From positions 29,435-93,434 of the IMG/VR virus record IMGVR_UViG_3300044732_000704: a DNA stretch of 64,000 bases; one strand, written 5' to 3'. The notes beneath the pieces are model-generated. The model ran no database searches and was not told the origin of the DNA. It worked only from the letters and a program-made list of their open reading frames with translations. The position numbers were made by a program, and so were the translations under genes. Position 1 is the stretch's first letter. Each line of letters begins with the position of its first letter. Source of the stretch: a virus. Below, in pieces: positions 31,688-39,648 of the stretch.

Positions 31688-32329
31688 TCAGTATCCACTA
31701 CTACAACTAACTTTACGCGGTTTAATCTTACGATAAACACTGCTGATAACTTCGATTGGTGATTCGATGAAGTCATTAAACCCAACCGTAGGTTTACCAA
31801 CACACTTAAAGTCTGGAAACTTACGTTGCATTCTGTCAAATCGTTCAATCATGCGGTATTTGTCGTACTTATGATAACAGCGGATCTCTTTAGCTGCAAC
31901 ATCTTTCTTAAAATTCTCAGATACGTAGAATTTACCAGAGAAAATGTGATACATGATTTGACAAATACCAATATCCATGTCTTCAGTGAGTTCTTCTGCT
32001 GTCAACGTTGTCCCATACACGATAAACTGAAGCTCAGGCACCGCTAACGATGGAGTTTTAAAACCAATCAGTTGTTCAACACCTCGTTGATACAGAGATT
32101 GTGTCTCGTTTGTTTCCATTCGATAACTATACTGTAAGTTACGATGTGTGTCATATAACAAGTATTGAGGTGCATTCTCAACTGGGACAAAGAATAAATC
32201 AATGTCCTTTGGTTTTACACCAAGATACACATCGCGGCAAAGACCGCCCCCAAGATACACTTCGTAACCAATCGTATTCTCAGCAATACTCTCAATTGTC
32301 GCTAAGATGTCTTCATCAATTTTGATCAT
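31688..32329 (-). CDS. Nucleotidyltransferase-fold protein (poly(A)/CCA polymerase-like head)
   Basis: 213 residues. YLGGGLCRDVYLGVKPKDID has the G-G-x-x-R-D...D-x-D pattern of the class II CCA-adding and poly(A) polymerase family, with the two metal Asp in DIDLF. The usual RNA-binding neck and tail domains are absent. Could act on tRNA ends, nucleotides or proteins; not determinable. Confidence 0.65.
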   Translation of the reverse strand: MIKIDEDILATIESIAENTIGYEVYLGGGLCRDVYLGVKPKDIDLFFVPVENAPQYLLYDTHRNLQYSYRMETNETQSLYQRGVEQLIGFKTPSLAVPELQFIVYGTTLTAEELTEDMDIGICQIMYHIFSGKFYVSENFKKDVAAKEIRCYHKYDKYRMIERFDRMQRKFPDFKCVGKPTVGFNDFIESPIEVISSVYRKIKPRKVSCSSGY

Positions 32330-32916
32330 TTTAATAACTCCTGTAGTTCTAACTCTGTTGCTGCTCGACGTTTTTCTTCATTTTCTTCACATAAGGTTCT
32401 CAGACGATAGTGGAAATACTGACTAATCCAGAAATGTTCGTCTTGCGTTAAGAAATTCAAACTTTCTGGGAACCGAATAGGGCAATTCACGTACACTAAG
32501 TCATTACTGAAACGCAGGAGCGAGGATTCTGTACTAAACACCAAATCTAACAACCGTTTCTCTTTGTACTTTACCGTAACTGTTCCAGTTTCCAGATCTC
32601 TTGTTGGAAAGTAAATACCGCCATCGTCAAAAGCTTGCTTGATTACTTTCAGCAGTGTAGCTACTGGGACATTAAGTTGTCTATCAAGTAATTCATTATT
32701 GTTACCATATAGACTGAAAGTATCCACACCTAGTTTAATGCGTAAATAAAATTCCTCACCTTTGAGACTACTACCCAAATATTGAGATTTAGTTAGTACA
32801 TTCTCAGGTAAGTCTGGCAGTGTAGCTTTAACACTTACATCTTCCTGATACTTAATTTGACTCTCACCTTCAGCAAGAAATTGATTTTTCCACCACGAAA
32901 TAATTGATTTAAACAT
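32326..32916 (-). CDS. Hypothetical protein, 196 aa
   Basis: ATG 32916 has AGGAGAAAA upstream; upstream Met codons lie in the promoter region. Alpha/beta protein of unknown function, first in the operon. Confidence 0.55.
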   Translation of the reverse strand: MFKSIISWWKNQFLAEGESQIKYQEDVSVKATLPDLPENVLTKSQYLGSSLKGEEFYLRIKLGVDTFSLYGNNNELLDRQLNVPVATLLKVIKQAFDDGGIYFPTRDLETGTVTVKYKEKRLLDLVFSTESSLLRFSNDLVYVNCPIRFPESLNFLTQDEHFWISQYFHYRLRTLCEENEEKRRAATELELQELLK

Positions 32917-32949
32917 TAATTTTCTCCTCATATGTGTTAATGTCTGCAC

Positions 32950-32978
32950 AGATTACAGTGTTGTTGATTGGTTGTCAA
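32950..32978 (-). promoter_or_regulatory. Sigma70 promoter, minus strand
   Basis: TTGACA (32978-32973), 17 nt, TAATCT (32955-32950), 34 nt upstream of the 32326-32916 gene. Confidence 0.75.
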
Positions 32979-33013
32979 TAGGTATTTGTGGAATTTGTCA
33001 AATGAGAAATAGG

Positions 33014-33042
33014 TTGACAACATTATTTATTCGGTGTAATGT
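33014..33042 (+). promoter_or_regulatory. Sigma70 promoter, plus strand
   Basis: TTGACA (33014-33019), 17 nt, TAATGT (33037-33042). A hairpin AAACGCAA...TTTGCGTTT follows at about 33058-33083 in the leader of the 33179 gene. Confidence 0.75.
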
Positions 33043-33178
33043 GTATAGCTGTTGAGGTAAACGCAATTTTAGAGATTTGCGTTTGGTCTTGTGGAATCGG
33101 TTGTTCATCGCATCTGAGTGGACATGATATACAGGTGTGGTAAGATATTAGAGTAAAGGTTAACAAAGGAGATTGACA

Positions 33179-33337
33179 ATGAAAGATGAAGAAATGATTA
33201 AACAGATTGCTGAGCATTACGAGCTTCCTGTTGAGCAGGTTGCTTTGATTTGGAGTGTTATCGACTGGTCGGAGTGGGCGGATAGTGAGCATATAGCACT
33301 TCTTGTTGATGAGTTTATTCAGGAAAAGATGAGGTAA
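33179..33337 (+). CDS. Hypothetical small acidic protein, 52 aa
   Basis: ATG 33179 after AAAGGAG. Helical, acidic product with AEHYELPVEQVALIWSVIDW, possibly HTH-like. It directly precedes the iteron-like array and is the first gene of the rightward half of the window. Confidence 0.5.
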   Translation: MKDEEMIKQIAEHYELPVEQVALIWSVIDWSEWADSEHIALLVDEFIQEKMR

Positions 33338-33340
33338 TGA

Positions 33341-33442
33341 GGACTTTTTGTCCTTTCTGGAATAGACTTTTTGTCTTCATAGAAAAGACATTCTGTCACC
33401 ACAGGTAGGACAATTTGTCCACAGAGATAAGACATTTTGCAC
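33341..33442 (+). repeat. Five iteron-like dyads with 22-bp spacing
   Basis: Consensus RGACWWTTTGTCY: GGACTTTTTGTCC (33341), AGACTTTTTGTCT (33364), AGACATTCTGTCA (33386), GGACAATTTGTCC (33408) and a degenerate AGACATTTTGCAC (33430). Spacing is 23, 22, 22, 22 bp, two helical turns, so all face the same side of the DNA. An A-rich tract follows. Looks like an iteron origin or a cooperative operator. Confidence 0.8.
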
Positions 33443-33534
33443 CTTCCATTAGTAAGATAGAAGTAAGATAAAAAGAAACAAAGAAAAGAAAGATAGAATA
33501 ATTAATTTAATCAAGTAGAGAGTAGGAGATTATT

Positions 33535-33654
33535 ATGGAATTATTACTACCTAAACACGTTCTTGTGTGGATAGATAGTCGTAGGGGTGAGCTTAGCCGT
33601 CAGGCTTTTATTGTTAACTGTTTGGTTAAGCTTAGAGAAATAGAAAAGATGTAG
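33535..33654 (+). CDS. Tiny ribbon-helix-helix-like protein, 39 aa
   Basis: AGGAG precedes ATG 33535. A strand HVLVWIDS followed by SRRGELSRQAFIVNCLVKL fits a minimal ribbon-helix-helix DNA-binding unit of the Arc/CopG kind, although one helix is very short. Placed between the dyad array and the winged-helix gene, it is a natural candidate binder. Confidence 0.55.
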   Translation: MELLLPKHVLVWIDSRRGELSRQAFIVNCLVKLREIEKM

Positions 33655-33681
33655 AGATACATTAGAACTTTAGGAATAGAA

Positions 33682-34152
33682 ATGAAAAAGAAAGAAGATA
33701 AAGAACCAAGCTTCGTACAACTTCACCACAACATACTGAAACAGAGGCACACTCTGTCTCGTTGTGTATTCATTGATGGAGATCCAGAAGAAGTAGAGAT
33801 CACAATTCTTGATAAGGTTTTGTTTGTGTACATGAGATCTAGGTATGTATATTTCATCACAAAGAACGGTTACTATGAAACTTATCAGCAGATAGCTGAT
33901 GCTGTTGGTGTAGATAAAAAGACTGTAACTCGTTTCGTGCAGAAATGGAAAACACATGGATACATTGACTACTTCAACGGTGGTGGCAACAGGCTGAACT
34001 ACACAAAGTTTGATTCTATATTTGATGTGGTTAATACCGGTAAGGAATCAGTACCAAGTCATTTGTTGGATGTTCCTGTGGACATGAGTGGTTACATACC
34101 TGAATTCAGCGAACCTGATTATGAGTATGAAAGAAGTATTGGTTTAATTTGA
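33682..34152 (+). CDS. Winged-helix DNA-binding protein, Rep-like
   Basis: 156 residues. FVQLHHNIL near the start, then ETYQQIADAVGVDKKTVTRF and VQKWKTHGYIDYF: an HTH with wing, as in plasmid and phage replication initiators and DnaD-like or RepA-like N-terminal domains. The C-terminus is acidic. With the adjacent iteron-like array this resembles a replicon module, but a transcription regulator is equally possible. Confidence 0.6.
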   Translation: MKKKEDKEPSFVQLHHNILKQRHTLSRCVFIDGDPEEVEITILDKVLFVYMRSRYVYFITKNGYYETYQQIADAVGVDKKTVTRFVQKWKTHGYIDYFNGGGNRLNYTKFDSIFDVVNTGKESVPSHLLDVPVDMSGYIPEFSEPDYEYERSIGLI

Positions 34153-34166
34153 GATAGGAAAATAGA

Positions 34167-34736
34167 ATGACTAAATATTATGTTTATTGTCTTAAAAATA
34201 AAGGCGAGTTAGTGTACATTGGTTCTACCACTAAAATTATAGATAGGTTGAAAACTCACAAACGGGACAAGGAATTTGATGAGGTAGTTTACTGTGAGTT
34301 ACCAGACAAAGAAACCATGCTGGAAGTTGAAGCTTTTGGTATTTCTAAAAAGAACCCTTTACTGAACAAAGACAAACCGAACTTTTCCATAAAAGAGCTA
34401 CCAGAGTTTATCAAATGGAAATGCGCTGATCTGAATTTTCTCAGGCATGATGATGTTGACTGGGATTATGGTTTTGAAGTGGATGCCAGTTGGGGGTATT
34501 ACAGTAATGCTATGGATGAGCTTGGGATACCGATTGAATTGGCTACGACAGGGCTTTGTCTGAAACAAATAGATCGGCAAATAGTGGCTGTTTTTGATGG
34601 GTCAGGTAAGCAGCTCATTGATTTTATCGAAGGACAAGGGTATGCTGATGTGGATTCTTACGTTAAAGAGTATTTTCAGACTCATGGTAAAATTTCAATA
34701 GAAAGTTACGAAAAATCCATGAATCAGTTTAATTAA
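34167..34736 (+). CDS. GIY-YIG-like nuclease domain protein
   Basis: 189 residues. The N-terminus YYVYCLKNKGELVYIGSTT has Y-V-Y...V-Y-I-G spacing and the following IIDRLKTHKRDKEFDEV fits the R-x3-H of a GIY-YIG domain. The C-terminal 100 residues are unknown. Could be mobile or host-directed. Confidence 0.65.
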   Translation: MTKYYVYCLKNKGELVYIGSTTKIIDRLKTHKRDKEFDEVVYCELPDKETMLEVEAFGISKKNPLLNKDKPNFSIKELPEFIKWKCADLNFLRHDDVDWDYGFEVDASWGYYSNAMDELGIPIELATTGLCLKQIDRQIVAVFDGSGKQLIDFIEGQGYADVDSYVKEYFQTHGKISIESYEKSMNQFN

Positions 34737-34747
34737 CAAAATAATTC

Positions 34748-34776
34748 TTGACAACAACACAAACATAGCTTAGTAT
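34748..34776 (+). promoter_or_regulatory. Sigma70 promoter
   Basis: TTGACA (34748-34753), 17 nt, TAGTAT (34771-34776), 100 nt before the 34876 gene, with leader E5 between. Confidence 0.75.
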
Positions 34777-34797
34777 TAGCTCATAGGACACACGGAT

Positions 34798-34872
34798 AGC
34801 CATTTTAGATGTTATGGAATACATTTAGACACAATGATGTCTAAAATGGCTTAGAATTGATTGTAGGAGGTT
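34798..34872 (+). promoter_or_regulatory. Leader element E5 with two mutually exclusive hairpins
   Basis: AGCCATTTTAGA (34798-34809) pairs perfectly with TCTAAAATGGCT (34840-34851). TTTAGACA (34824-34831) pairs with TGTCTAAA (34838-34845), using part of the same 3' arm, so only one can form. TTAGAATTGATTGTAGGAGG follows, as in the other leader elements, running into the ATG. Confidence 0.6.
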
Positions 34873-34875
34873 TAA

Positions 34876-35166
34876 ATGTATAAGAGTAAGACGTTAGCTA
34901 TGCCGTTTGGCCATGACAATTGGGATATTACCTCTTTTGAAGTTAATATCCCAATCAATGTATGTAAACTAATTTCTGGGCATTATGTTGGTCCGTATCA
35001 GGTTATTCCTGTTACTGAAATAATTCATAGAAACAACACCAGAGCTTTCTTGGTTATGGTAGAAACACACATAGATGATTACTTTGACTGCATCACTGAG
35101 TCCGATCTAGTATCGGATGACTTAGGTAAGTTAAAAACTTTAATGAAAAAGTACTTGAAGTTATAG
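34876..35166 (+). CDS. Hypothetical protein, 96 aa
   Basis: Alpha/beta protein of unknown function behind promoter 34748 and leader E5. GTAGGAGG sits 6 nt before ATG. Confidence 0.55.
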   Translation: MYKSKTLAMPFGHDNWDITSFEVNIPINVCKLISGHYVGPYQVIPVTEIIHRNNTRAFLVMVETHIDDYFDCITESDLVSDDLGKLKTLMKKYLKL

Positions 35167-35175
35167 GAGAGAATA

Positions 35176-35448
35176 ATGAACACAAAACAATTAGCTTTAT
35201 ATGAATTAAATAAGAAGTCTACTGGTGTAGCATACATATTAGGTTTTCTATTTGGCGTGGTAGGCTTACACTGCTGGTATGTAGGAGAAGAAACACACTT
35301 TGTATTTCGAGCATTAGTGTTTGTATTAGGTTTGTTCATTCCACCTTTGGTGGTGATTAGTGCCATTATCTACTTCGTAGATTTCTTCCTGACATATGGC
35401 TGGGTGAAGGAATACAACAAGAAGATGTTAGAAGTTTATTCAGAATAA
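35176..35448 (+). CDS. TM2-domain-like membrane protein, 90 aa
   Basis: After a short charged start, YILGFLFGVVGLHCWYVGEE fits the TM2 pattern (G-x-x-G...H-x-x-Y-x-G), then a second long helix. Small TM2 proteins are found in bacteria and phages; function unknown. Confidence 0.6.
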   Translation: MNTKQLALYELNKKSTGVAYILGFLFGVVGLHCWYVGEETHFVFRALVFVLGLFIPPLVVISAIIYFVDFFLTYGWVKEYNKKMLEVYSE

Positions 35449-35451
35449 CTC

Positions 35452-35479
35452 TTGACAATAAGAATTAAATCAGTAGAAT
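35452..35479 (+). promoter_or_regulatory. Sigma70 promoter
   Basis: TTGACA (35452-35457), 16 nt, TAGAAT (35474-35479). Confidence 0.7.
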
Positions 35480-35522
35480 ATACACCACAGCAATAACGCT
35501 GTTAACTTAAAGGAGAAAGTAA

Positions 35523-35780
35523 ATGAGTAAGAAAACACAAACAATCCAACAGATTCTGGATTTCCAAGATGTAACTCCAAAGCTGAAAGCTGATGCTTTG
35601 ATGGACTTAGCTAAAGCAGCCATTGCTGAAGCGGAAGTTTTAGCAGAAACACATCGTTTCGATTTACGTTTCAGTTTAACATACGGTATGGGTGGTACAT
35701 TCACAGAAGACTGGGATGCTTCTAGTGATGAGGAAAGTGAAACACCTTACGCTTGGATGGCTTCCAGCCAACATTGTTAA
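35523..35780 (+). CDS. Hypothetical protein, 85 aa
   Basis: N-terminal helices then an acidic tail with DWDASSDEE. AAAGGAG before ATG. Unknown function. Confidence 0.5.
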   Translation: MSKKTQTIQQILDFQDVTPKLKADALMDLAKAAIAEAEVLAETHRFDLRFSLTYGMGGTFTEDWDASSDEESETPYAWMASSQHC

Positions 35781-35802
35781 TCTGAAATAGAAGGAGAGGT
35801 TG

Positions 35803-36705
35803 ATGTTACAAGAAATCACTGTAGGAAGTCGTTTATTGGATGGTGCATCAGGTGTACGTCAACCTTCCTTTAAGTCAGATTACGATATTATTTGTACAGA
35901 AGAAAGATTTGCAGAAATATTAAAAGAACATCAATGGTCCACAGCACAGGTGATTGACGGTGGTCATCCTGTAAGAAAGTCGTTTGTATTAAAACATCCG
36001 TCAGGTGATATACTTGAAGTTGAGTTAGCTGTGAAAGGTAGTGTTGCTGAGAGCTTGTTGAAGATATTAACACAACATCAAGTAAGTAAGATTGACTTAG
36101 CTTACACATTGAAGATGTCACATAGGTTTTTACGCAACAGCCCGCATTTTGAGAAGACTTGGAAAGACATTCAAGACTTACGTAGGGTAGGAGCTAAAAT
36201 CCCACCAGAGCTTTCTGAGTGGTTTATAGAGCGTGAGAAAGAAACGTATTACTACAATCATCCGAGCTTGGATAAAAGCAAGGAAGAATTCTTCGACACA
36301 AAAGGTGTTGAATATATTTACGACCATGATAGTATCCATGAAGCTGTGGCAATTGAGAATGAGCCAGCTTATAAGAGCTTTCTGGTTGGAGAAGTTAAAA
36401 CCTGTAAGAAGTTGTTTGAACAACAATCATTGGATACAAAGCTCAATGCAGTTCTGGAAGAAGCTATGGTTTTGGCTATTGAACGCAGCTTAATTCATAT
36501 TGATGATCCAGAAGTGAAAGAACATGAAGTGTGGCGTTATAGCTTGATGAAAGTGTGTACGAGCATTACTTCTGGTTGGTTTAGAGAATTTGCTTGGGAG
36601 CATTACGGGTTGTGTTGTAAGCTGTATTACTCTCGTGTGCAAGGTTTCTGGAATAAGTTTCAAACAGCGTTAAATGATGGTAAGATTTTACCTCATGTAA
36701 AATAA
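35803..36705 (+). CDS. Nucleotidyltransferase-like protein, 300 aa
   Basis: ATG 35803 with AGGAGAGG upstream. The N-terminus VGSRLLDG...SDYDIICTEE follows the G-S...D-x-D pattern of minimal nucleotidyltransferases, and a later EVELA could give the third acidic residue. The C-terminal 200 residues are helical and unknown. Distant relative at best of the 31688 gene. Confidence 0.6.
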   Translation: MLQEITVGSRLLDGASGVRQPSFKSDYDIICTEERFAEILKEHQWSTAQVIDGGHPVRKSFVLKHPSGDILEVELAVKGSVAESLLKILTQHQVSKIDLAYTLKMSHRFLRNSPHFEKTWKDIQDLRRVGAKIPPELSEWFIEREKETYYYNHPSLDKSKEEFFDTKGVEYIYDHDSIHEAVAIENEPAYKSFLVGEVKTCKKLFEQQSLDTKLNAVLEEAMVLAIERSLIHIDDPEVKEHEVWRYSLMKVCTSITSGWFREFAWEHYGLCCKLYYSRVQGFWNKFQTALNDGKILPHVK

Positions 36706-36719
36706 TTTCAAATTAGCTA

Positions 36720-36747
36720 TTGACAAATAAGAATCATGTGTTATTCT
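36720..36747 (+). promoter_or_regulatory. Sigma70 promoter
   Basis: TTGACA (36720-36725), 16 nt, TATTCT (36742-36747), 27 nt before the 36775 gene. Confidence 0.7.
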
Positions 36748-36774
36748 TTTTTATATCACAAATAAGGAATACAC

Positions 36775-37005
36775 ATGAATTTGAAAAAGCTAAGCAAGAC
36801 ACAGATTCGTAAACTTGCTAATAAAATTAGAATGTTGTTGACGCATCCGTCATATCAACGCTACAATGAACACAATTGGGGGATTGAACATAACGAAATG
36901 ATTGCTCGTGTTTGTTCTCTCAATTATGAACAATTACGTGAAGTGCTTAACTTGCATTATCGTAATCAGTGTGGTAGTTATTTTAAAGTAAAATTTGGAA
37001 TGTGA
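36775..37005 (+). CDS. Hypothetical basic protein, 76 aa
   Basis: Basic, helical protein starting MNLKKLSKTQIRKLANKIR, possibly nucleic-acid binding. It is immediately followed by the structured RNA candidate 37021-37352. Confidence 0.5.
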   Translation: MNLKKLSKTQIRKLANKIRMLLTHPSYQRYNEHNWGIEHNEMIARVCSLNYEQLREVLNLHYRNQCGSYFKVKFGM

Positions 37006-37020
37006 AATTCGATTAATTAA

Positions 37021-37352
37021 CAATGAGTCCCTAATGTTATGATGCCGCTGCTAACCACAGCGTTGGTAACATTGGCGTAGTATCCGAGTAGAGCAACTTT
37101 CGACGGATATTGCGTTAGCTGAGAAGCACTAAAGGAGTTGCCGGAGTCACAACCGTAAGTAAGTGGTTCTTACTGTGAGTTTATTCGCATATAGACTTGC
37201 TCAACAGATCAACACAGTTTGCTGCTGTGGAACGCCAGAGTGAGAGGTAAGCACAAGTCTATAGTCGAATGAGCTGAATGCGCAAGTAACGTTGCAAAGT
37301 AAGCCCGAAGGTTTTCCGGCTTAGCGTAACCGCTGAGGTTGCCAGCTCATTG
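37021..37352 (+). ncRNA. Candidate structured RNA, about 330 nt
   Basis: No ORF on either strand, and base composition rises well above the flanks. Nested complementary arms are seen: AATGTTA/TAACATT (37033, 37067) enclosing CGCTG/CAGCG; TATCCG/CGGATA (37081, 37104); GTAAG/CTTAC; TATAGACTTG/CAAGTCTATA (37190, 37254) enclosing CACAG/CTGTG; GAGCTG/CAGCTC (37271, 37343) enclosing AAGCC/GGCTT. No group I intron core is visible. Identity unknown. Confidence 0.65.
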
Positions 37353-37376
37353 CCTATTCAAACAAAAGGAAACATT

Positions 37377-37655
37377 ATGACCCCAGAGAATTTCTGTTAT
37401 TGGTTACAAGGATTATTAGAAATTGGTGATCCATCTATGCTGGATGCAAAGCAAGTATTAATTATTAAAGACCATTTGAATTTAGTGTTTAAGAAAGAAA
37501 CTACAACAATCAAGAATCCTACAATATCGGAGTGGTTACTATCGGATTCTCCTGTTCTTGATAAATTTAAAATAACCCAAGACCGAATTGATGTTGGTAA
37601 ACCATTACCAGATTACTTACGTCCTTGGTCAAGCCCTTTAACAATCACATGCTAG
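37377..37655 (+). CDS. Hypothetical protein, 92 aa
   Basis: ATG 37377 after AAAGGAAAC; the frame extends to 37350 in the RNA's 3' end. Mostly helical. Unknown function. Confidence 0.5.
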   Translation: MTPENFCYWLQGLLEIGDPSMLDAKQVLIIKDHLNLVFKKETTTIKNPTISEWLLSDSPVLDKFKITQDRIDVGKPLPDYLRPWSSPLTITC

Positions 37656-37667
37656 AAGAATAACAAT

Positions 37668-37919
37668 ATGACAAATAGATCAATCACAGGGTTTATAAGC
37701 CGCTGCATGGCTTGTAATCGCTTATTAGATACAGGCGAACAGAAACGTACATACCCCAATTCAGATGAGCTTGTAGGGCTTTGTAATAGCTGTATCAACG
37801 CATCAAAAGAAAAGCAATACTCTCCTACGTTTACATTAGAAAACTGCTCTGAAGGGGCAAGCCCATCGTTACATTCTGAGAGTCATTCTGACTTCTATTA
37901 TTCATATTTTGATAATTAA
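37668..37919 (+). CDS. Small zinc-ribbon protein, 83 aa
   Basis: CMACNRLLD...GLCNSCI gives two CxxC pairs, one zinc ribbon in the first 45 residues; Ser-rich tail. Small zinc ribbons of this type are common in phages; function unknown. Confidence 0.55.
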   Translation: MTNRSITGFISRCMACNRLLDTGEQKRTYPNSDELVGLCNSCINASKEKQYSPTFTLENCSEGASPSLHSESHSDFYYSYFDN

Positions 37920-37931
37920 ATTAAATATCTC

Positions 37932-37960
37932 TTGACAAATCAAGAAGTCAATGATACATT
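37932..37960 (+). promoter_or_regulatory. Sigma70 promoter of the packaging/head operon
   Basis: TTGACA (37932-37937), 17 nt, TACATT (37955-37960), 24 nt before the terminase small subunit-like gene. Confidence 0.75.
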
Positions 37961-37983
37961 AGTGGATGTAAGAGGAATATAAT

Positions 37984-38346
37984 ATGACAGACGAAATTCG
38001 TGATGACAAAGGCAAGTTCCGCAAAGGAGTTAGCGGAAATAGAAATGGGAGACCTACTGGCAGTAAAGGTAAGCATTCTAAGGCTAAATTAGAATCTATG
38101 TTGTCACTAGCCGGTCCCCAATCCTTAAAGAAATTACAAGAGCTTGCAGCTACGTTAGAAGAACGCGGTGATGTTGGAGCAGCTATCAAGATTCACGTTT
38201 ACCTCAGCGGTAAATGGTTTGAGCTTCTTATCCACAATGAGAAAGTGGAGCTTCAACGAGCTAAGCAATCAGATGTCGATGACATGGCTGATACACAAGA
38301 AGAAACATACGAAGGTGTAGTTGTTAAATTTGGCGCTGTAAGCTAA
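37984..38346 (+). CDS. Terminase small subunit-like protein
   Basis: 120 residues. KFRKGVSGNRNGRPTGSKGK (residues 12-31) is the Gly/Asn/Arg-rich segment that opens many TerS-like proteins (G-x-S-G-N-x-x-G-R-P), followed by helices able to oligomerise. It would recognise phage DNA for packaging. TerL lies 2.4 kb downstream instead of next door. Confidence 0.65.
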   Translation: MTDEIRDDKGKFRKGVSGNRNGRPTGSKGKHSKAKLESMLSLAGPQSLKKLQELAATLEERGDVGAAIKIHVYLSGKWFELLIHNEKVELQRAKQSDVDDMADTQEETYEGVVVKFGAVS

Positions 38347-38449
38347 TTCAATTACATTCCCGCAAGTAACCAATTTTCATTACTTCTCTCCTCCAGCTAT
38401 CACCATAAGGTAGCGATTAAAATAAAACACAGTGATGTGTTCCCTCCTT

Positions 38450-38513
38450 CCCCGTTACGATGGTGCATCCTCCTCTGCACACCTCTCCTCGTCGTAACGG
38501 GGCTTTTATTTTT
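38450..38513 (+). terminator. Strong rho-independent terminator
   Basis: CCCCGTTACGA and TCGTAACGGGG arms with an inner GGTGCA/TGCACACC pair, then CTTTTATTTTTA. It separates the TerS-like gene from the next gene. Confidence 0.75.
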
Positions 38514-38542
38514 AAGAGAATGTAATTTACACAGGAAACACA

Positions 38543-38989
38543 ATGAAGAATTTAACTTATCATGGCGTGAGTAGCTTCTTGCCAGCAATTTATGAAGCAG
38601 TGAAGAATGGAACATATGCTGATTTCTGGAAAGAAATTAATGGAAAAATGTTTACCAATGTTAGCACCGATTATAGTGTTGGTGGTAATACTATTCGATT
38701 TGCTCAGTTACATGAAGTAGTAGATTACGTTGTAGCCAATGCAAAAGATTTGACAGAAGATGATATTCGTAGTATTGTTAGCACATTACTTCGTGTAACA
38801 TTTATCTTCGATAGAAAGTATGTATTTATGATGTCTGTAATCGAAAAAGATTTGACAGACGTAGTAGAAGCAGCTACAATTGAAGCAGAACAGGCTACGG
38901 AAGTAGTGGTTGACACAACAGTAGAAGCCCCTGTTCAAGAAGCTAAGCCTGTTGTGAAGAAGGCTGCTGCTAAAGCTAAGAAATCATAA
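38543..38989 (+). CDS. Hypothetical protein with Ala/Lys-rich tail, 148 aa
   Basis: Globular N-terminal 110 residues, then an acidic Val/Glu linker and a histone-like tail (VVKKAAAKAKKS). The tail suggests DNA binding. Placed in the packaging region; role unknown. Confidence 0.55.
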   Translation: MKNLTYHGVSSFLPAIYEAVKNGTYADFWKEINGKMFTNVSTDYSVGGNTIRFAQLHEVVDYVVANAKDLTEDDIRSIVSTLLRVTFIFDRKYVFMMSVIEKDLTDVVEAATIEAEQATEVVVDTTVEAPVQEAKPVVKKAAAKAKKS

Positions 38990-38998
38990 GGAGGAATT

Positions 38999-39115
38999 AT
39001 GAAAGAACAAGATTGGGGTTTAGACCTTGACGTTGGTTATGGTGAAGGTATCTCTGATGAGTGGCCTCCAGTAATTAATGATGGTTGGTTAGATGTGGAT
39101 ATTGTTGGTCCTTAA
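38999..39115 (+). CDS. Small acidic protein, 38 aa
   Basis: TAAGGAGG lies 6 nt before ATG 38999. Asp/Gly/Trp-rich product with no recognised fold. Last gene before the structured RNA candidate. Confidence 0.5.
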   Translation: MKEQDWGLDLDVGYGEGISDEWPPVINDGWLDVDIVGP

Positions 39116-39120
39116 TATTT

Positions 39121-39637
39121 AAAAGAATTCAGCATCCTCACATGGGATGTGGTTTGCTGATAGCCCTCGAATACGTTCCCTAGGGCTTTAAATACAGATG
39201 GAATCCGTGCAAGCGCCATAACACATGGACAACTATAAGAGTGAATAATGTGTTGGTCTGGTAGCGGCAGACTCCCTAATTTAGCATTCTGTAGATTCCA
39301 CTAGGAATGAATACCGGTGTTAACAAAAAGGCTGACCCAACCCTACACATAGAGCAATTAGAGCTGGACTGTTTAGGTTGCCTACTTCCCTGTAATAAGG
39401 TTTCCCTCGTGGGGAGTAAAAGTTTAATTGTGGGATAGATATAACACGATTGATGCTATCGATGGCTACGGTTAACGTGTATAAATAAAGTGAAACAATC
39501 GACGGAATGTGTCGTTGGGGCACTTAGAGCAGTCCGTTAATCTGTTATTGCTTAAAAGCACTTAAGTTGTTTGGCTCATTGAAGCCTTATAATATGTAAC
39601 CAACCTCTGCGTAAGTACGTTGGTTATTTCATTTTGT
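39121..39637 (+). ncRNA. Candidate large structured RNA, about 515 nt
   Basis: No ORF with a ribosome-binding site on either strand. Many paired arms: AGCCCT/AGGGCT; GGAATC/GATTCC (39200, 39294) enclosing ACACAT/ATGTGT and GTCT/AGAC; ACACG/CGTGT (39444, 39476); CGAC/GTCG; GGCT/AGCC. The 3' end is a terminator, AACCAAC/GTTGGTT (39598-39625) plus ATTTCATTTT. Size and ornate folding recall the large phage RNAs GOLLD and ROOL, but I cannot match it to either. Confidence 0.65.
39598..39637 (+). terminator. Terminator of the structured RNA candidate
   Basis: AACCAAC (39598-39604) and GTTGGTT (39619-39625) stem, then ATTTCATTTTGTT. Confidence 0.65.
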
Positions 39638-39648
39638 TGTACAGGCTA

